Origin: an uncultured Lachnospiraceae bacterium | GTDB lineage: Bacteria > Bacillota > Clostridia > Lachnospirales > Lachnospiraceae | DNA: 64,000 nucleotides | Direction of reading: 5' to 3' | Assembly (NCBI GenBank): GCA_910585005.1 | Contig: CAJUCN010000004.1 | Span: 1 to 64,000, forward strand | Shown here: positions 8,125-17,459 of the stretch, piece after piece | Position numbering within the stretch: position 1 is the first letter of the stretch | How the letters are laid out: each line of letters opens with the position of its first letter | The notes under the pieces: model-generated | What the model saw: the letters and a program-made list of their open reading frames with translations, nothing else | Databases searched by the model: none | Told to the model about the DNA's origin: nothing | Translations under genes and position numbers: made by a program

Positions 8125-8270
8125 GGCTATCAGGAAAGGCTTCTTGAATTCGTAAAATGAAAATAAGAAAAATTATGGTAAAGGCTGGAACATATTTCAT
8201 AATTCAGAGGGAATAGAAAGCCAAGAGGGGCAGAAATTTTAAATTATTGCACAATATCTTGACAAAATAC

Positions 8271-8298
8271 TTGAATTAATTTCGAGATATAGTAAAAT
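8271..8298 (+). promoter_or_regulatory. Candidate promoter of the sortase locus
   Basis: TTGAAT (8271-8276), 16 bp and TAAAAT (8293-8298) is the best pair upstream of the sortase. A perfect TTGACA at 8259-8264 and a TATAGT at 8288-8293 are also present but are 23 bp apart. The 8125-8258 stretch otherwise shows nothing I can name. Confidence 0.35.
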
Positions 8299-8331
8299 AA
8301 GAATATATGTGCAACGGAGGAGAGGCATGTC

Positions 8332-9510
8332 ATGACGGCAAATAGCCTGATGGTTGGGGGGAGACGGTTCCGTACACGGGCAGATTATGAGGCGGCATTG
8401 CGTGACCAAAAGAAAATTGATGCCATCAGATCACAGAAGGATTTAAATGATCCGAAGCAGCTCATGGAATTATACAGGGAACTGCAAGTTGGTGCGTATC
8501 GTTTTGAAAGTCCTGTGGGAACGGATTTCGATGATGAGATATACGATAAGGTCGAAAATCTCAAGAAACAGGGAACTACCGGAGAAAATGCAGGAGAAGT
8601 TTCCACTAATCGCAAAGGAAAGACCCCTGGGAAATCAAAAAGTAGTAAGCAGAAGAAACAAGTACATAACATTACTGAATATGATAAGGATATGCAAAAG
8701 CAGATCCTTGAGGAATTGAAACGGCAGGAGAGGCGAAGGCGTCTTATCGTGATTGCTGCTTCGCTGGTGGCAATAGCTTGTTTCAGTTATTTTGGGGTCT
8801 ATTACTTTTTTAGTATCAGGACGAATATGGATTATGAGCAGTTGGCAGAGTTAAAGGGAAGCGATGCACTTACGGTAAACCAGTCATCACCCAATGATTT
8901 CTCCCTTCATAAGACCTCAGTAAAGTTGCCGGATGTGCTGGATGAATATAAAACTTTATACGAAAAAAATAAAAAGCTAATCGGATGGCTTAAAATTGAC
9001 GATACAATAATAGATTACCCCGTAATGCAGACTTCAAACAATGAGTATTACTTAGACCATAATTTTAATCAGGAATATGACAAGAATGGCAGTCTTTTTC
9101 TTGACTGTGACTGTAATATTTATCCCAGGTCCACGAATCTCATTATTTACGGGCATCACATGAAGTCGGGGCAGATGTTCGGTCAGCTTCAAAAGTATGC
9201 AAAGGAATCATATGCTGAAAAACATTCACTGATACAGTTTGACAGTATCTATGAGAAGGCAACCTACCAAGTCATGTATGTATTCCGATCCCAGGTATAC
9301 AATGAAGATGATTTGGTTTTTAAGTATTATCAGTTTATTAATGCAAATTCAGAAGAAGAATTTAATTCTTACATGAAAGAGATGGCAGCCATGAGCCTGT
9401 ATGATACAGGAGTTACGGCAAGCTATGGAGACAGTCTTTTGACATTGTCAACCTGTGACCACTCACAGACGGATGGAAGGTTTGTGGTGGTAGCAAAAAG
9501 AATTAAGTAA
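8332..9510 (+). CDS. Class B sortase
   Basis: This is a membrane transpeptidase that cleaves a C-terminal sorting signal and links surface proteins to peptidoglycan. The 392-aa protein has an unusually long, charged cytoplasmic region (1-137), one transmembrane segment (about 138-160) and an extracytoplasmic SrtB-type domain. Catalytic residues are visible: the His in IIYGHHMKSGQ, C375 in LSTCDHS and R383 in DGRFVVV. SrtB domains usually follow the membrane anchor directly, so the N-terminal extension is notable. GGAGGAGAGG precedes the ATG by 7 nt. The two genes downstream encode proteins with matching C-terminal sorting signals and are its obvious substrates. Confidence 0.93.
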   Translation: MTANSLMVGGRRFRTRADYEAALRDQKKIDAIRSQKDLNDPKQLMELYRELQVGAYRFESPVGTDFDDEIYDKVENLKKQGTTGENAGEVSTNRKGKTPGKSKSSKQKKQVHNITEYDKDMQKQILEELKRQERRRRLIVIAASLVAIACFSYFGVYYFFSIRTNMDYEQLAELKGSDALTVNQSSPNDFSLHKTSVKLPDVLDEYKTLYEKNKKLIGWLKIDDTIIDYPVMQTSNNEYYLDHNFNQEYDKNGSLFLDCDCNIYPRSTNLIIYGHHMKSGQMFGQLQKYAKESYAEKHSLIQFDSIYEKATYQVMYVFRSQVYNEDDLVFKYYQFINANSEEEFNSYMKEMAAMSLYDTGVTASYGDSLLTLSTCDHSQTDGRFVVVAKRIK

Positions 9511-9531
9511 CCAAAAGGAGTGTTACAAGAA

Positions 9532-12500
9532 ATGGCTAAGACGACCAAAAAGAAAAACAGAAAATTAAAAAGACAGATTAGAAAGACGGTAGGCGCACTG
9601 CTTATGGTCTCTGCAATTACTGTGGCGGCGATTCCGGTGCAGGATGTCAGTGCAAATCCGGCAGATAATGGGACGATGCCTATAAAAGTGGCAGTGGTAG
9701 ATGCCAAAATATCGGATGCCAATTATCACTTTTCTGATGCTACATCGCCCTATGAAAGTAATATACCTCATGCCAGCACATCCAATGATGAGAATGAAAA
9801 GATTGTATATACTTCTGGAGATGGTAACTATCAATTTGTATATATGGATCCCAGCGGTTCAGGTATGAATAAGGTGGCTGTCATTTTGCAATACAATGGC
9901 GGTTTTATTAAAGATAACAATCTGGTAATTCCGAACAGTTTGGAAGCTTACCGGAAATATACAGATAATGTTTCAGCAAGGGATTTTTGTCTTGTATCAA
10001 AGGATAATGGTTTTTTGTATTATAAGGCGATGGTGCAAAAGCGTGAATACGGAGACACTGGCGAATTGTTATATAACGTTAGAGATATAGATGATCCTAA
10101 TGGTGAAAACGGCAAGAAGGTGGTTAAGCAGACAGACTTAGAACCATGGCCTGAATGGAATGATCATGCATATATTGAACGGAAAACGGTTACGGATACG
10201 GAAACAGGGGCAGAAAAAATAGAAGAAATTCCTCATAGAGTTGATCCGATTATGGTAGAGCAATTTTTCCCTTGTTATTATGAAAGTAGAGATAGGGAGG
10301 ATGGATGGGGACATTTGAGAGATCCTCAGCTATATTATTATGAAGGGGATGCTCCATATGATAATCCAGCCAACTATAAACCGGCAGGAGGAAGTTCAGA
10401 TAAAGAAAGAATTGATGCTATAGTGGCATACATTGGAGCAGAGACTGTCACAGGAAAGGACGGAAAATGGGAGTTAGGTGATGCAATTGTAAGACCTGAA
10501 GATGGTGTTTTTGCAGGAGAAGCTAATATCAAATCGCTTACAATGAGTGAGAACATCAGAGGAATCAGTGATTATGCATTTTATGACTGTACGAACCTGG
10601 AAAGTGTAACTCTGAACAATGGTCTTGAAATTATTGGAAATGGGGCATTTGCTGAGTGTACACATTTGACGACATGTTCCATCGATCCGTATGCCAAAAT
10701 TAAGGCAATCGGAAAAGATGCGTTTTACAATTGCCGTGCAATGACTTCATTTACAGCGCCTAATGCGCTCCAGGCGTTAGGAGACAATTGCTTTGAAGGT
10801 TGTGCAACTTTAACATCGGTTGATTTTAGCGGAAGCAATAAAGATGGAAATACCTCATTAAGAGAATTGGGATACCATCTTTTTAAGGGATGTTCATCAT
10901 TAAGTGAAATTCAATTTCCACTGTATTATGAAGAAGAAGATATTGATGTAGATATGTTTGAAGGGTGCACTAGTTTACAAAAAATTATCATCCCTGCAGG
11001 AAACACAAAACTTAAAATAGGTGAATTCCATATTGCTGGAAAAGAATTTACAGATAAGGATGGAGACACACATAACTATCCTACATGTTATGCAGAAGGA
11101 GAGGGATGGAAAAGGTTTAAGGAGACCGTATGGCAGAGTTTCTATTTTGAAGGAGCAGATAAGTCTAATATCCATGACTCCGCTTCGGAAGGGTCTGTGG
11201 CATTTAAGTATGCCGGACAGGATCTGTACGAGAAGATTGAGTTTGAGAGAGACGCTGTATTAGATAGCGGTAAGCCGGAAGAGGAAAAAAGCGCTAAAGT
11301 CACATACCAGGTAAATAGTAAGAATGAATTGGTGAAATTCCAGATCAATACATATGATGATAATGGGCAGACGAAGTCTTATCAGCCTGAAAACATTACG
11401 ATTCCTGAAACCATAGGGCCTTACAATATTTCTGCTATAGGGCAAGGCAGTTTCAATGATAATTGTTACTTAAAGCGGATTACGATTCCTGCTTCCGTTG
11501 TATCCATTGGATCAAATGCTTTTAGAGGATGTCATAATCTTGAGACAGTTATGTTTACGGATGCGGCTACCATAACAGATATAGGCGCGGATGCATTTAA
11601 AACACAAGATACAACTTGTAAAGATCCTTTGTACAGCGATGATGGGTATACGGGTGAGGAACCTAAGCTTTATTTCGTAGGGGCAATGCTAAAGGATGAT
11701 GGCACAGATACGGAAACGTTTAAATATGCTATGAATGGAAGCAGCAACATTAATAATAACAGACAGGAAAAGTTTTGGATTACATGTCATAGTGGATGGC
11801 CTACGAACCTTGAGGTACGGTATAACTATAATGATGGAACAAAGGAAGGGGAAGCACAGCTTGTAGGCTACCCTAGATATGAGACTCTAAAAAACAATGC
11901 GGCTGAGTGGGTAAAAAGCTTGCCTTATGTTACGAGTGGTAATGAGGCAGAGTATTTAAGAAAAGTTGAAAATGCAACAAAATATTATGATGGTGATACC
12001 TCAGTACGTCCTACGGAAGATGAAACAGCTCTTGTGGACGCGGCTGTAAGACTGGTGATTCCTGCCAGCGTAGATAGTATACAGCCAGGATTGTTTTCTG
12101 GGTATACTTACGATGAAAACGGTGAGGCCGTGCAGGCGGACGAAAATGGAAATGCGTTAAAACTTGACGCAAATGAAAATTTGATACGGTTTGATGAGAA
12201 AGGGAATGAAATAAAGGCGGATGAATTCGGTAATTACGAATTGAAAAAGGATGATAATGGTGATGATATTCCATTGATTCCGATTAGAAATGCAGATGAC
12301 AAGTTAGAAAAAATACTCATTAATGGTGTCAAAAAGATTGAACCATATACGTTCAAAAATTGTATTGGTATGTCTGGTGCAGAAATTATTGGCAGTAGCT
12401 TGATAGATGACTATGCATTTGAAGACTGTGACCAATTAACTCAGGTGACATTGGGAACGATTTTGGAAGATACCGGTAAACGTCCTTTCAAAGGGTGTGA

Positions 12501-14616
12501 TGCGTTAATGGGTGTTACATGCTTAGAGCCTTCGGTGTTTAGTTACAGCAATGGGATCTTATATAGGAATACTGGCAATGGGCTGGAAATTGTTGAATGT
12601 CTGGAAAACAGAGGAAAAACAGGTGGCACAGGTTCATACAATGTAGGGCCAGATGAACTGGTAGGCGTATCGGCCATTAAGGACGAAGCTTTCGCATCTT
12701 GTGAGAATTTAGCCCAGGTAGACTTATCCAAGACTACGGTAGATATTATTCCAAATGGCTGCTTTAAGGACACACAGTTAAACAGTATTGTTCTACCAAG
12801 TACGTTAAAAAAGATCTTAGCAGAATCGTTCCAAGATGGCGGGGCAAAAAGGCTGGTGGTATATTTTAAGGGTGATCCAATGACGATTGAAGAGGACGCG
12901 TTTAAACAAACCATCCCAGGAAAGGAACAGCAAGAGGTTATTTTCCAGTGTTCTCCAAAGTCAAATGCAGATTACTATGCAATGGACTATGATTATATTA
13001 ATTCCAGTGATGATGAGGTCGTTCAGGAGTTTATAGTAGAATTTTGGAATTTGCCTGATTATCCGGCCATGACCAATATGGTCAGGATTGATAAACAGAC
13101 GGTGCGGGCAGGAGAGGATGCTATTCCGCCAGAAGAAAATCCTACTTGTAATGATCCTAATCTCAAATTTACCGGATGGAGTCAGTACACTAACATCCAA
13201 AGGGATACTGCGGTTTATGCAATATATGGTTCTCCCAAGTATACGGTAATTTTTTGTGACAGAGACGGTAAGCAAATTGGGGATCCACAATTTATTGAGG
13301 CTGGAAAGAGTGCGGTACCTCCGACTCCCCCAGTAGTGGATGGTATGGTTTTTGATAGATGGTCACAAGATTATAATAATATTAATGAAGATAAGACGAT
13401 TGTGGCGTTGTACATTACGCCGGGAGAAGCTGGCAGTCATAAAGTAATTTTTTATGATTACGATGGAACAACAATTGTCAGCGAGCAAACAGTTCTTCAT
13501 GGGCATGCAGCGGTTGAACCGAAATCCCCTACAAGAGCTGGGTATGTTTTCCGTGGGTGGGTACCGGCTGACTTCTCAGTTGTAGAAAAGGATATGAATA
13601 TAGTTGCCAGCTATGACCCGGTAAATGGAAATGGTTCAGGATCAGGAAATGGTTCAGGTTCAGGAAACGGTTCGGGATCAGACAGCAAAAAGTCGCCATC
13701 TCCATCTGCCACTCCTACAGCAACACCGGAACCTGGAAGTAACGTAAAGAAATACACTGTTTCCGTATCGGGTGGATCAGGCAGCGGCCAATATGCGGCA
13801 GGAGAAATCGTAGCAGTCAATGCATATTATATGGGAGAAGGTCAGTCATTTGACAAATGGACATCGTCTACAGCAGGGGTTGGGTTCTCGAATCCAAATG
13901 CGACGTCAGCAACCTTTACGATGCCGGCGGCAAATGTGGCTGTGACAGCAACTTATAAAACTGGAGGCGGAAGCGGCAGTGCACCTGTAACCAATAATGG
14001 TGGTGGTGGCGGTGGAAACACAGTCAACACAGTGACCAATAACGGCACAGTTGTAGATGTGAACAGGCCTGGAATATCCAATACGAATCTTGCTGGCGCT
14101 ACAGTAAGCGGCGCTACAGATAACTTTATTGTGAAGGTAACAGAGGATCAGGCAGCAACAGATGCAGTGACGACAGCTTTGCAGGCAAGATATGGAGATC
14201 TTAGCAGGATCAAGTATCTGCCTATGGATATCAGCCTTTATGATTCCACAGGAAGAACCAGGATTGCAGATACATCGGGAATTTCAGTCAACTTGACGCT
14301 CCCGTTGCCGGATGATCTGGTACAGTATGCAGGGAATAACCGGGTAGCTGCCATTTCCGGCGGGGCATTGGAGGACTTGAATGCCAGGTTTACTACGGTA
14401 GGCGGTGTGCCTTGCGTGAACTTTACGGCCACTCATTTTTCGCCGTATGTGATTTACGTTGACACGGCAAACCTGACAGAGGCAACGATTGACACGACAC
14501 CGAAGACGGGTGACCCGATTCATCCTAAGTGGTTCCTTGCAATAGGGCTTGCATGTATTTCGTTAATTTTATTCTTTAAGCGTGAGAAAGTCGTGATTAA
14601 TACGAAGGCGGCATAG
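9532..14616 (+). CDS. BspA-like leucine-rich-repeat surface protein, wall-anchored
   Basis: This very large protein (1694 aa) is predicted to be exported and anchored to the cell wall. A basic N-terminus and a hydrophobic core (about residues 20-38) form a signal peptide. Several LRR_5/BspA-type repeats follow (AFYDCTNLESV, AFAECTHLTT, CFEGCATLTSV and others) in at least three clusters between about residues 320 and 1130. Two InlB-type B repeats follow (VIFCDRDG..., VIFYDYDG...), then a Gly/Ser linker with a Pro/Ser/Thr tail, another beta-repeat domain and a membrane-proximal domain ending in HFSPYVIY. The C-terminus has the sorting signal TPKTGD, a short conserved segment, a hydrophobic helix and positive charges. 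ATG at 9532 is chosen because AAAGGAG overlaps the earlier GTG. It lies 21 bp after the sortase. Such proteins often act in adhesion. Confidence 0.9.
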   Translation: MAKTTKKKNRKLKRQIRKTVGALLMVSAITVAAIPVQDVSANPADNGTMPIKVAVVDAKISDANYHFSDATSPYESNIPHASTSNDENEKIVYTSGDGNYQFVYMDPSGSGMNKVAVILQYNGGFIKDNNLVIPNSLEAYRKYTDNVSARDFCLVSKDNGFLYYKAMVQKREYGDTGELLYNVRDIDDPNGENGKKVVKQTDLEPWPEWNDHAYIERKTVTDTETGAEKIEEIPHRVDPIMVEQFFPCYYESRDREDGWGHLRDPQLYYYEGDAPYDNPANYKPAGGSSDKERIDAIVAYIGAETVTGKDGKWELGDAIVRPEDGVFAGEANIKSLTMSENIRGISDYAFYDCTNLESVTLNNGLEIIGNGAFAECTHLTTCSIDPYAKIKAIGKDAFYNCRAMTSFTAPNALQALGDNCFEGCATLTSVDFSGSNKDGNTSLRELGYHLFKGCSSLSEIQFPLYYEEEDIDVDMFEGCTSLQKIIIPAGNTKLKIGEFHIAGKEFTDKDGDTHNYPTCYAEGEGWKRFKETVWQSFYFEGADKSNIHDSASEGSVAFKYAGQDLYEKIEFERDAVLDSGKPEEEKSAKVTYQVNSKNELVKFQINTYDDNGQTKSYQPENITIPETIGPYNISAIGQGSFNDNCYLKRITIPASVVSIGSNAFRGCHNLETVMFTDAATITDIGADAFKTQDTTCKDPLYSDDGYTGEEPKLYFVGAMLKDDGTDTETFKYAMNGSSNINNNRQEKFWITCHSGWPTNLEVRYNYNDGTKEGEAQLVGYPRYETLKNNAAEWVKSLPYVTSGNEAEYLRKVENATKYYDGDTSVRPTEDETALVDAAVRLVIPASVDSIQPGLFSGYTYDENGEAVQADENGNALKLDANENLIRFDEKGNEIKADEFGNYELKKDDNGDDIPLIPIRNADDKLEKILINGVKKIEPYTFKNCIGMSGAEIIGSSLIDDYAFEDCDQLTQVTLGTILEDTGKRPFKGCDALMGVTCLEPSVFSYSNGILYRNTGNGLEIVECLENRGKTGGTGSYNVGPDELVGVSAIKDEAFASCENLAQVDLSKTTVDIIPNGCFKDTQLNSIVLPSTLKKILAESFQDGGAKRLVVYFKGDPMTIEEDAFKQTIPGKEQQEVIFQCSPKSNADYYAMDYDYINSSDDEVVQEFIVEFWNLPDYPAMTNMVRIDKQTVRAGEDAIPPEENPTCNDPNLKFTGWSQYTNIQRDTAVYAIYGSPKYTVIFCDRDGKQIGDPQFIEAGKSAVPPTPPVVDGMVFDRWSQDYNNINEDKTIVALYITPGEAGSHKVIFYDYDGTTIVSEQTVLHGHAAVEPKSPTRAGYVFRGWVPADFSVVEKDMNIVASYDPVNGNGSGSGNGSGSGNGSGSDSKKSPSPSATPTATPEPGSNVKKYTVSVSGGSGSGQYAAGEIVAVNAYYMGEGQSFDKWTSSTAGVGFSNPNATSATFTMPAANVAVTATYKTGGGSGSAPVTNNGGGGGGNTVNTVTNNGTVVDVNRPGISNTNLAGATVSGATDNFIVKVTEDQAATDAVTTALQARYGDLSRIKYLPMDISLYDSTGRTRIADTSGISVNLTLPLPDDLVQYAGNNRVAAISGGALEDLNARFTTVGGVPCVNFTATHFSPYVIYVDTANLTEATIDTTPKTGDPIHPKWFLAIGLACISLILFFKREKVVINTKAA
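13633..13683 (+). repeat. Tandem 18-bp repeat coding for a Gly-Ser-Asn linker
   Basis: About 2.8 copies of an 18-bp unit (GGTTCAGGATCAGGAAAT and variants) encode GSGSGN-type repeats between the InlB repeats and the proline-rich spacer of the surface protein. It probably forms a flexible stalk and could vary in copy number by slippage. Confidence 0.8.
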
Positions 14617-14623
14617 GAGCCAT

Positions 14624-17356
14624 ATGAACAAAAAAATTGCGAAATCAATAGGTGTCCTGCTGCTCCTTACGGCGGTAGCAGTGACACAGGTGCCTGCCGG
14701 GGATGTGCAGGCAAGCGTACTTTCATCGGATTTCCAGATGGAGGGAACTAAATTGTTAAAATATACAGGCACGGCGGAAGTCGTGTCTGTTCCCGATGGT
14801 GTGAAAATTGTTGGGGAAGAGGCTTTTGCAGGGAACGATCATTTGGTAAATGTAACAATTGGCGCTGAGGTAGAGACAGTTGGATACCGTGCCTTTGCGA
14901 ATTGTGATAATCTCCGGACGGTCACGGTAGAAGATGGGGTGTCATTGATTGATACGGCAGCTTTTTCTAATAATAAAGAATTGCAGAATGTGTCAATAGG
15001 CGCCGGTGTCAGGGACTTTGGAACAGGTGTTTTTGCAGGGTGTAACAGACTGGCGGATTTGTCTGTGTCGGTCGGAAACAGTTATTTGCACTATTCTAAT
15101 GGTGTTTTATATGACGATGCGGAAACCATTATTTATGCCCTGATGCCTGCGTATGAAAAGGAGGCATATACAGTTCCAGGAACGGTTAAGGAAATCCGGG
15201 GATATGCTTTTTGGGGCAATCCATATTTGGAGCGGGTAGTTTTGGGAAGCGGGCTGTATGAAATCCCGGCATATGCCTTTTCCAATTGCCTTAATTTACA
15301 GGAGGTGGAGATTCCGCTTCCCGTTCATGGAATTGGGAGTAAAGCCTTTGAAGACTGTGTGAATTTACAGACGGTAGAGATACCGGATTCCATGATGCGG
15401 ATCAGCGACAGCGCTTTTGACGGTTGCCCCAGGGTGGAATTAAATGCAACGCCAGGAACTTACGGCGCCGAGTTTGCTGCCCAGCTTCAGAAATCGGAAG
15501 TAGATGAAGTAGAGTACGAGGATGTACAGGATTCCCAGGTGATCGAGGCGGAGGATGTTTCAGGCGAGAGCAATTCTGAAGGAGAAGAACCGGAAGAGGT
15601 TCCATCCCCATCGCCGGAACCTACCATAGGGGTTGAAACGCAGACAATCAATAATTTGACGCTTCTTGGCCAGTCCAGTATTGTATCTGGGCGGGCAGTA
15701 GTGTTTATAGATAACAGGCAATCGAATGTAATCAATGGAAGCAGATCTGCAGGGGCGGCACAAGGGGGCAGGGTAGACCTGTCACAGATGAGCGCTCTGC
15801 CGGAAGATGAAAATAACATTTCTGAAAACGCAGGTGTGGAGAATCTTCTGGCAGACAGGGCACAAAAGGGAAAGGATTTTCCCAAATATACGGTTGTTGG
15901 AGATTCTAAGATTGCAGCACAGGCTTTTTATCAGGATAGGGATTTAAAAGAATATCAGATTGATGAGGGAATCCAGGAGATTGGCGAATTTGCATTTGCC
16001 AGATCTGGGCTTACTTCGGTGACGATACCGGAGGGAGTGACCAGCATTGGATATGGTGCATTTTACCATTGCGATTCTCTTGAGGAAGTGTCAATTCCTT
16101 CTACAGTAATTGAGATTGACGCATATGCTTTTGAAAAGACTCCATGGGTTCAGGAAGTGAATGCTTCATCTCCCTACAAGATCGTTGGGGATGGAATCTT
16201 AGTTGCTTATGGCGGAAGCGATAGTGTGGTTAACATCCCGGAGGAAGTAAAGCAGATTGGCCCCTTGGCATTTAAAGATCATATGGGGATCACGGCTGTG
16301 AATATCCCGGCTTCTGTTCGTGTAATCGGTGAAGGGGCATTCATGGATTGCAAAAATTTAAAGACGGTAAACGGCGGAACAGGGGTAATCCGGATTGAAG
16401 ACAGGGCATTTATGAATTGTCCCCTTTCCAGCGTAACGATTCACCCGGCGGTAGAAGAAATTGGGCTTGGCGCTTTTGCTATTTCAGGGGGAACGGATAC
16501 AGTGGTTTTTGAAGGCAGCGTATTGCCAAAGCTTATTATAGGAGACCGTGCAGGCAGACTGGCCAATAATGAGTATCGGACTTATGCTTTTGACCATATA
16601 CGCAGGGCTGTGATCCAGGATAGTACGGAAAGTCTTGAGGGAACTGTTTTAGAGGCAGGAACTTTTGGGTTTCATGGCATCATATATAATGAGTCGGGCA
16701 GCCAGATCGCTGATAATACATCAGGGGTAACTTACGAAGAGGAAGGTGGCGTTTCCCTTGAGATAAACAGCCGCGTAATCAAAGAAGGGGAAAATCAAAT
16801 GGTTACTCTGCCCGGAGAGGATGGGTCTTATCTTCTCCAGGTAATGGATTCAGATGTGGCAGGGGAGAGAATCACAGCGGCTTATGGCGAGCTTTATGGT
16901 GGAAGGGAACCTTCCAATTTGACTGCCTATGAGATTTCTCTTTATGATGCATCGGGTATCATTCCCATCACCAGGTTAGGGAAACAGTATGCGACAATAC
17001 AGTTTAAAGTTCCGGAAGGTGCATCGCCGGAGAACCTTCATGTAGTTACGTTGGATCAGGATGGTCAGCTTGAAGCGGTGGAGCATAGGATTGTCCAGTT
17101 GGAGGACGGGGATTACTTACAGTTTGTAGTTAGTCATTTTTCACCTTTCGGCATATATAACTATTCTGAAATGTATGGGCAGGCGTATGTATCCAATGGA
17201 AGTGCAGTGATTACTTCTCTATCGGGAAATAAAGACAATACGCCGGATACCGGTGACCCGATTCATCCCAAATGGTTCCTGGCATCGGGATTGCTTGCGG
17301 CAGCAATTGCAATGTTTTTTTATAAGGGGAAATCAAAGAAAACGAATAAGGTTTGA
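14624..17356 (+). CDS. BspA-like leucine-rich-repeat surface protein, wall-anchored (second)
   Basis: This 910-aa exported protein is a smaller relative of its upstream neighbour. An N-terminal signal peptide (about residues 1-31) precedes an LRR_5/BspA array (about 45-280). An acidic, proline-containing linker (about 285-330) leads to a second LRR block (about 420-640), a membrane-proximal domain with HFSPFGIY, and the sorting signal TPDTGD followed by a hydrophobic helix and lysines. The segment after the motif, PIHPKWFLA, is identical to that of the upstream protein. AGGAG lies 4 nt before the ATG. The 7-bp gap from the preceding stop indicates one transcript with the sortase gene. A strong terminator follows. 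Confidence 0.9.
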   Translation: MNKKIAKSIGVLLLLTAVAVTQVPAGDVQASVLSSDFQMEGTKLLKYTGTAEVVSVPDGVKIVGEEAFAGNDHLVNVTIGAEVETVGYRAFANCDNLRTVTVEDGVSLIDTAAFSNNKELQNVSIGAGVRDFGTGVFAGCNRLADLSVSVGNSYLHYSNGVLYDDAETIIYALMPAYEKEAYTVPGTVKEIRGYAFWGNPYLERVVLGSGLYEIPAYAFSNCLNLQEVEIPLPVHGIGSKAFEDCVNLQTVEIPDSMMRISDSAFDGCPRVELNATPGTYGAEFAAQLQKSEVDEVEYEDVQDSQVIEAEDVSGESNSEGEEPEEVPSPSPEPTIGVETQTINNLTLLGQSSIVSGRAVVFIDNRQSNVINGSRSAGAAQGGRVDLSQMSALPEDENNISENAGVENLLADRAQKGKDFPKYTVVGDSKIAAQAFYQDRDLKEYQIDEGIQEIGEFAFARSGLTSVTIPEGVTSIGYGAFYHCDSLEEVSIPSTVIEIDAYAFEKTPWVQEVNASSPYKIVGDGILVAYGGSDSVVNIPEEVKQIGPLAFKDHMGITAVNIPASVRVIGEGAFMDCKNLKTVNGGTGVIRIEDRAFMNCPLSSVTIHPAVEEIGLGAFAISGGTDTVVFEGSVLPKLIIGDRAGRLANNEYRTYAFDHIRRAVIQDSTESLEGTVLEAGTFGFHGIIYNESGSQIADNTSGVTYEEEGGVSLEINSRVIKEGENQMVTLPGEDGSYLLQVMDSDVAGERITAAYGELYGGREPSNLTAYEISLYDASGIIPITRLGKQYATIQFKVPEGASPENLHVVTLDQDGQLEAVEHRIVQLEDGDYLQFVVSHFSPFGIYNYSEMYGQAYVSNGSAVITSLSGNKDNTPDTGDPIHPKWFLASGLLAAAIAMFFYKGKSKKTNKV

Positions 17357-17416
17357 ACTTGATGGTTTCGGTTTTATTGAAAAGAAAAAAGATGCGGCAT
17401 AGTCTACGAACTGTTG

Positions 17417-17459
17417 AAAACTCCTGGCATATGATAATAAAAAAGCCGGGAGTTTTTTT
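17417..17459 (+). terminator. Intrinsic terminator overlapping the SD of the next gene
   Basis: AAAACTCCTGGC (17417-17428) pairs with GCCGGGAGTTTT (17445-17456) with one G-U pair, followed by more T. The GGGAG in the right arm is also the only plausible SD for the subtilase that starts at 17460, with 7 nt spacing. Confidence 0.85.
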
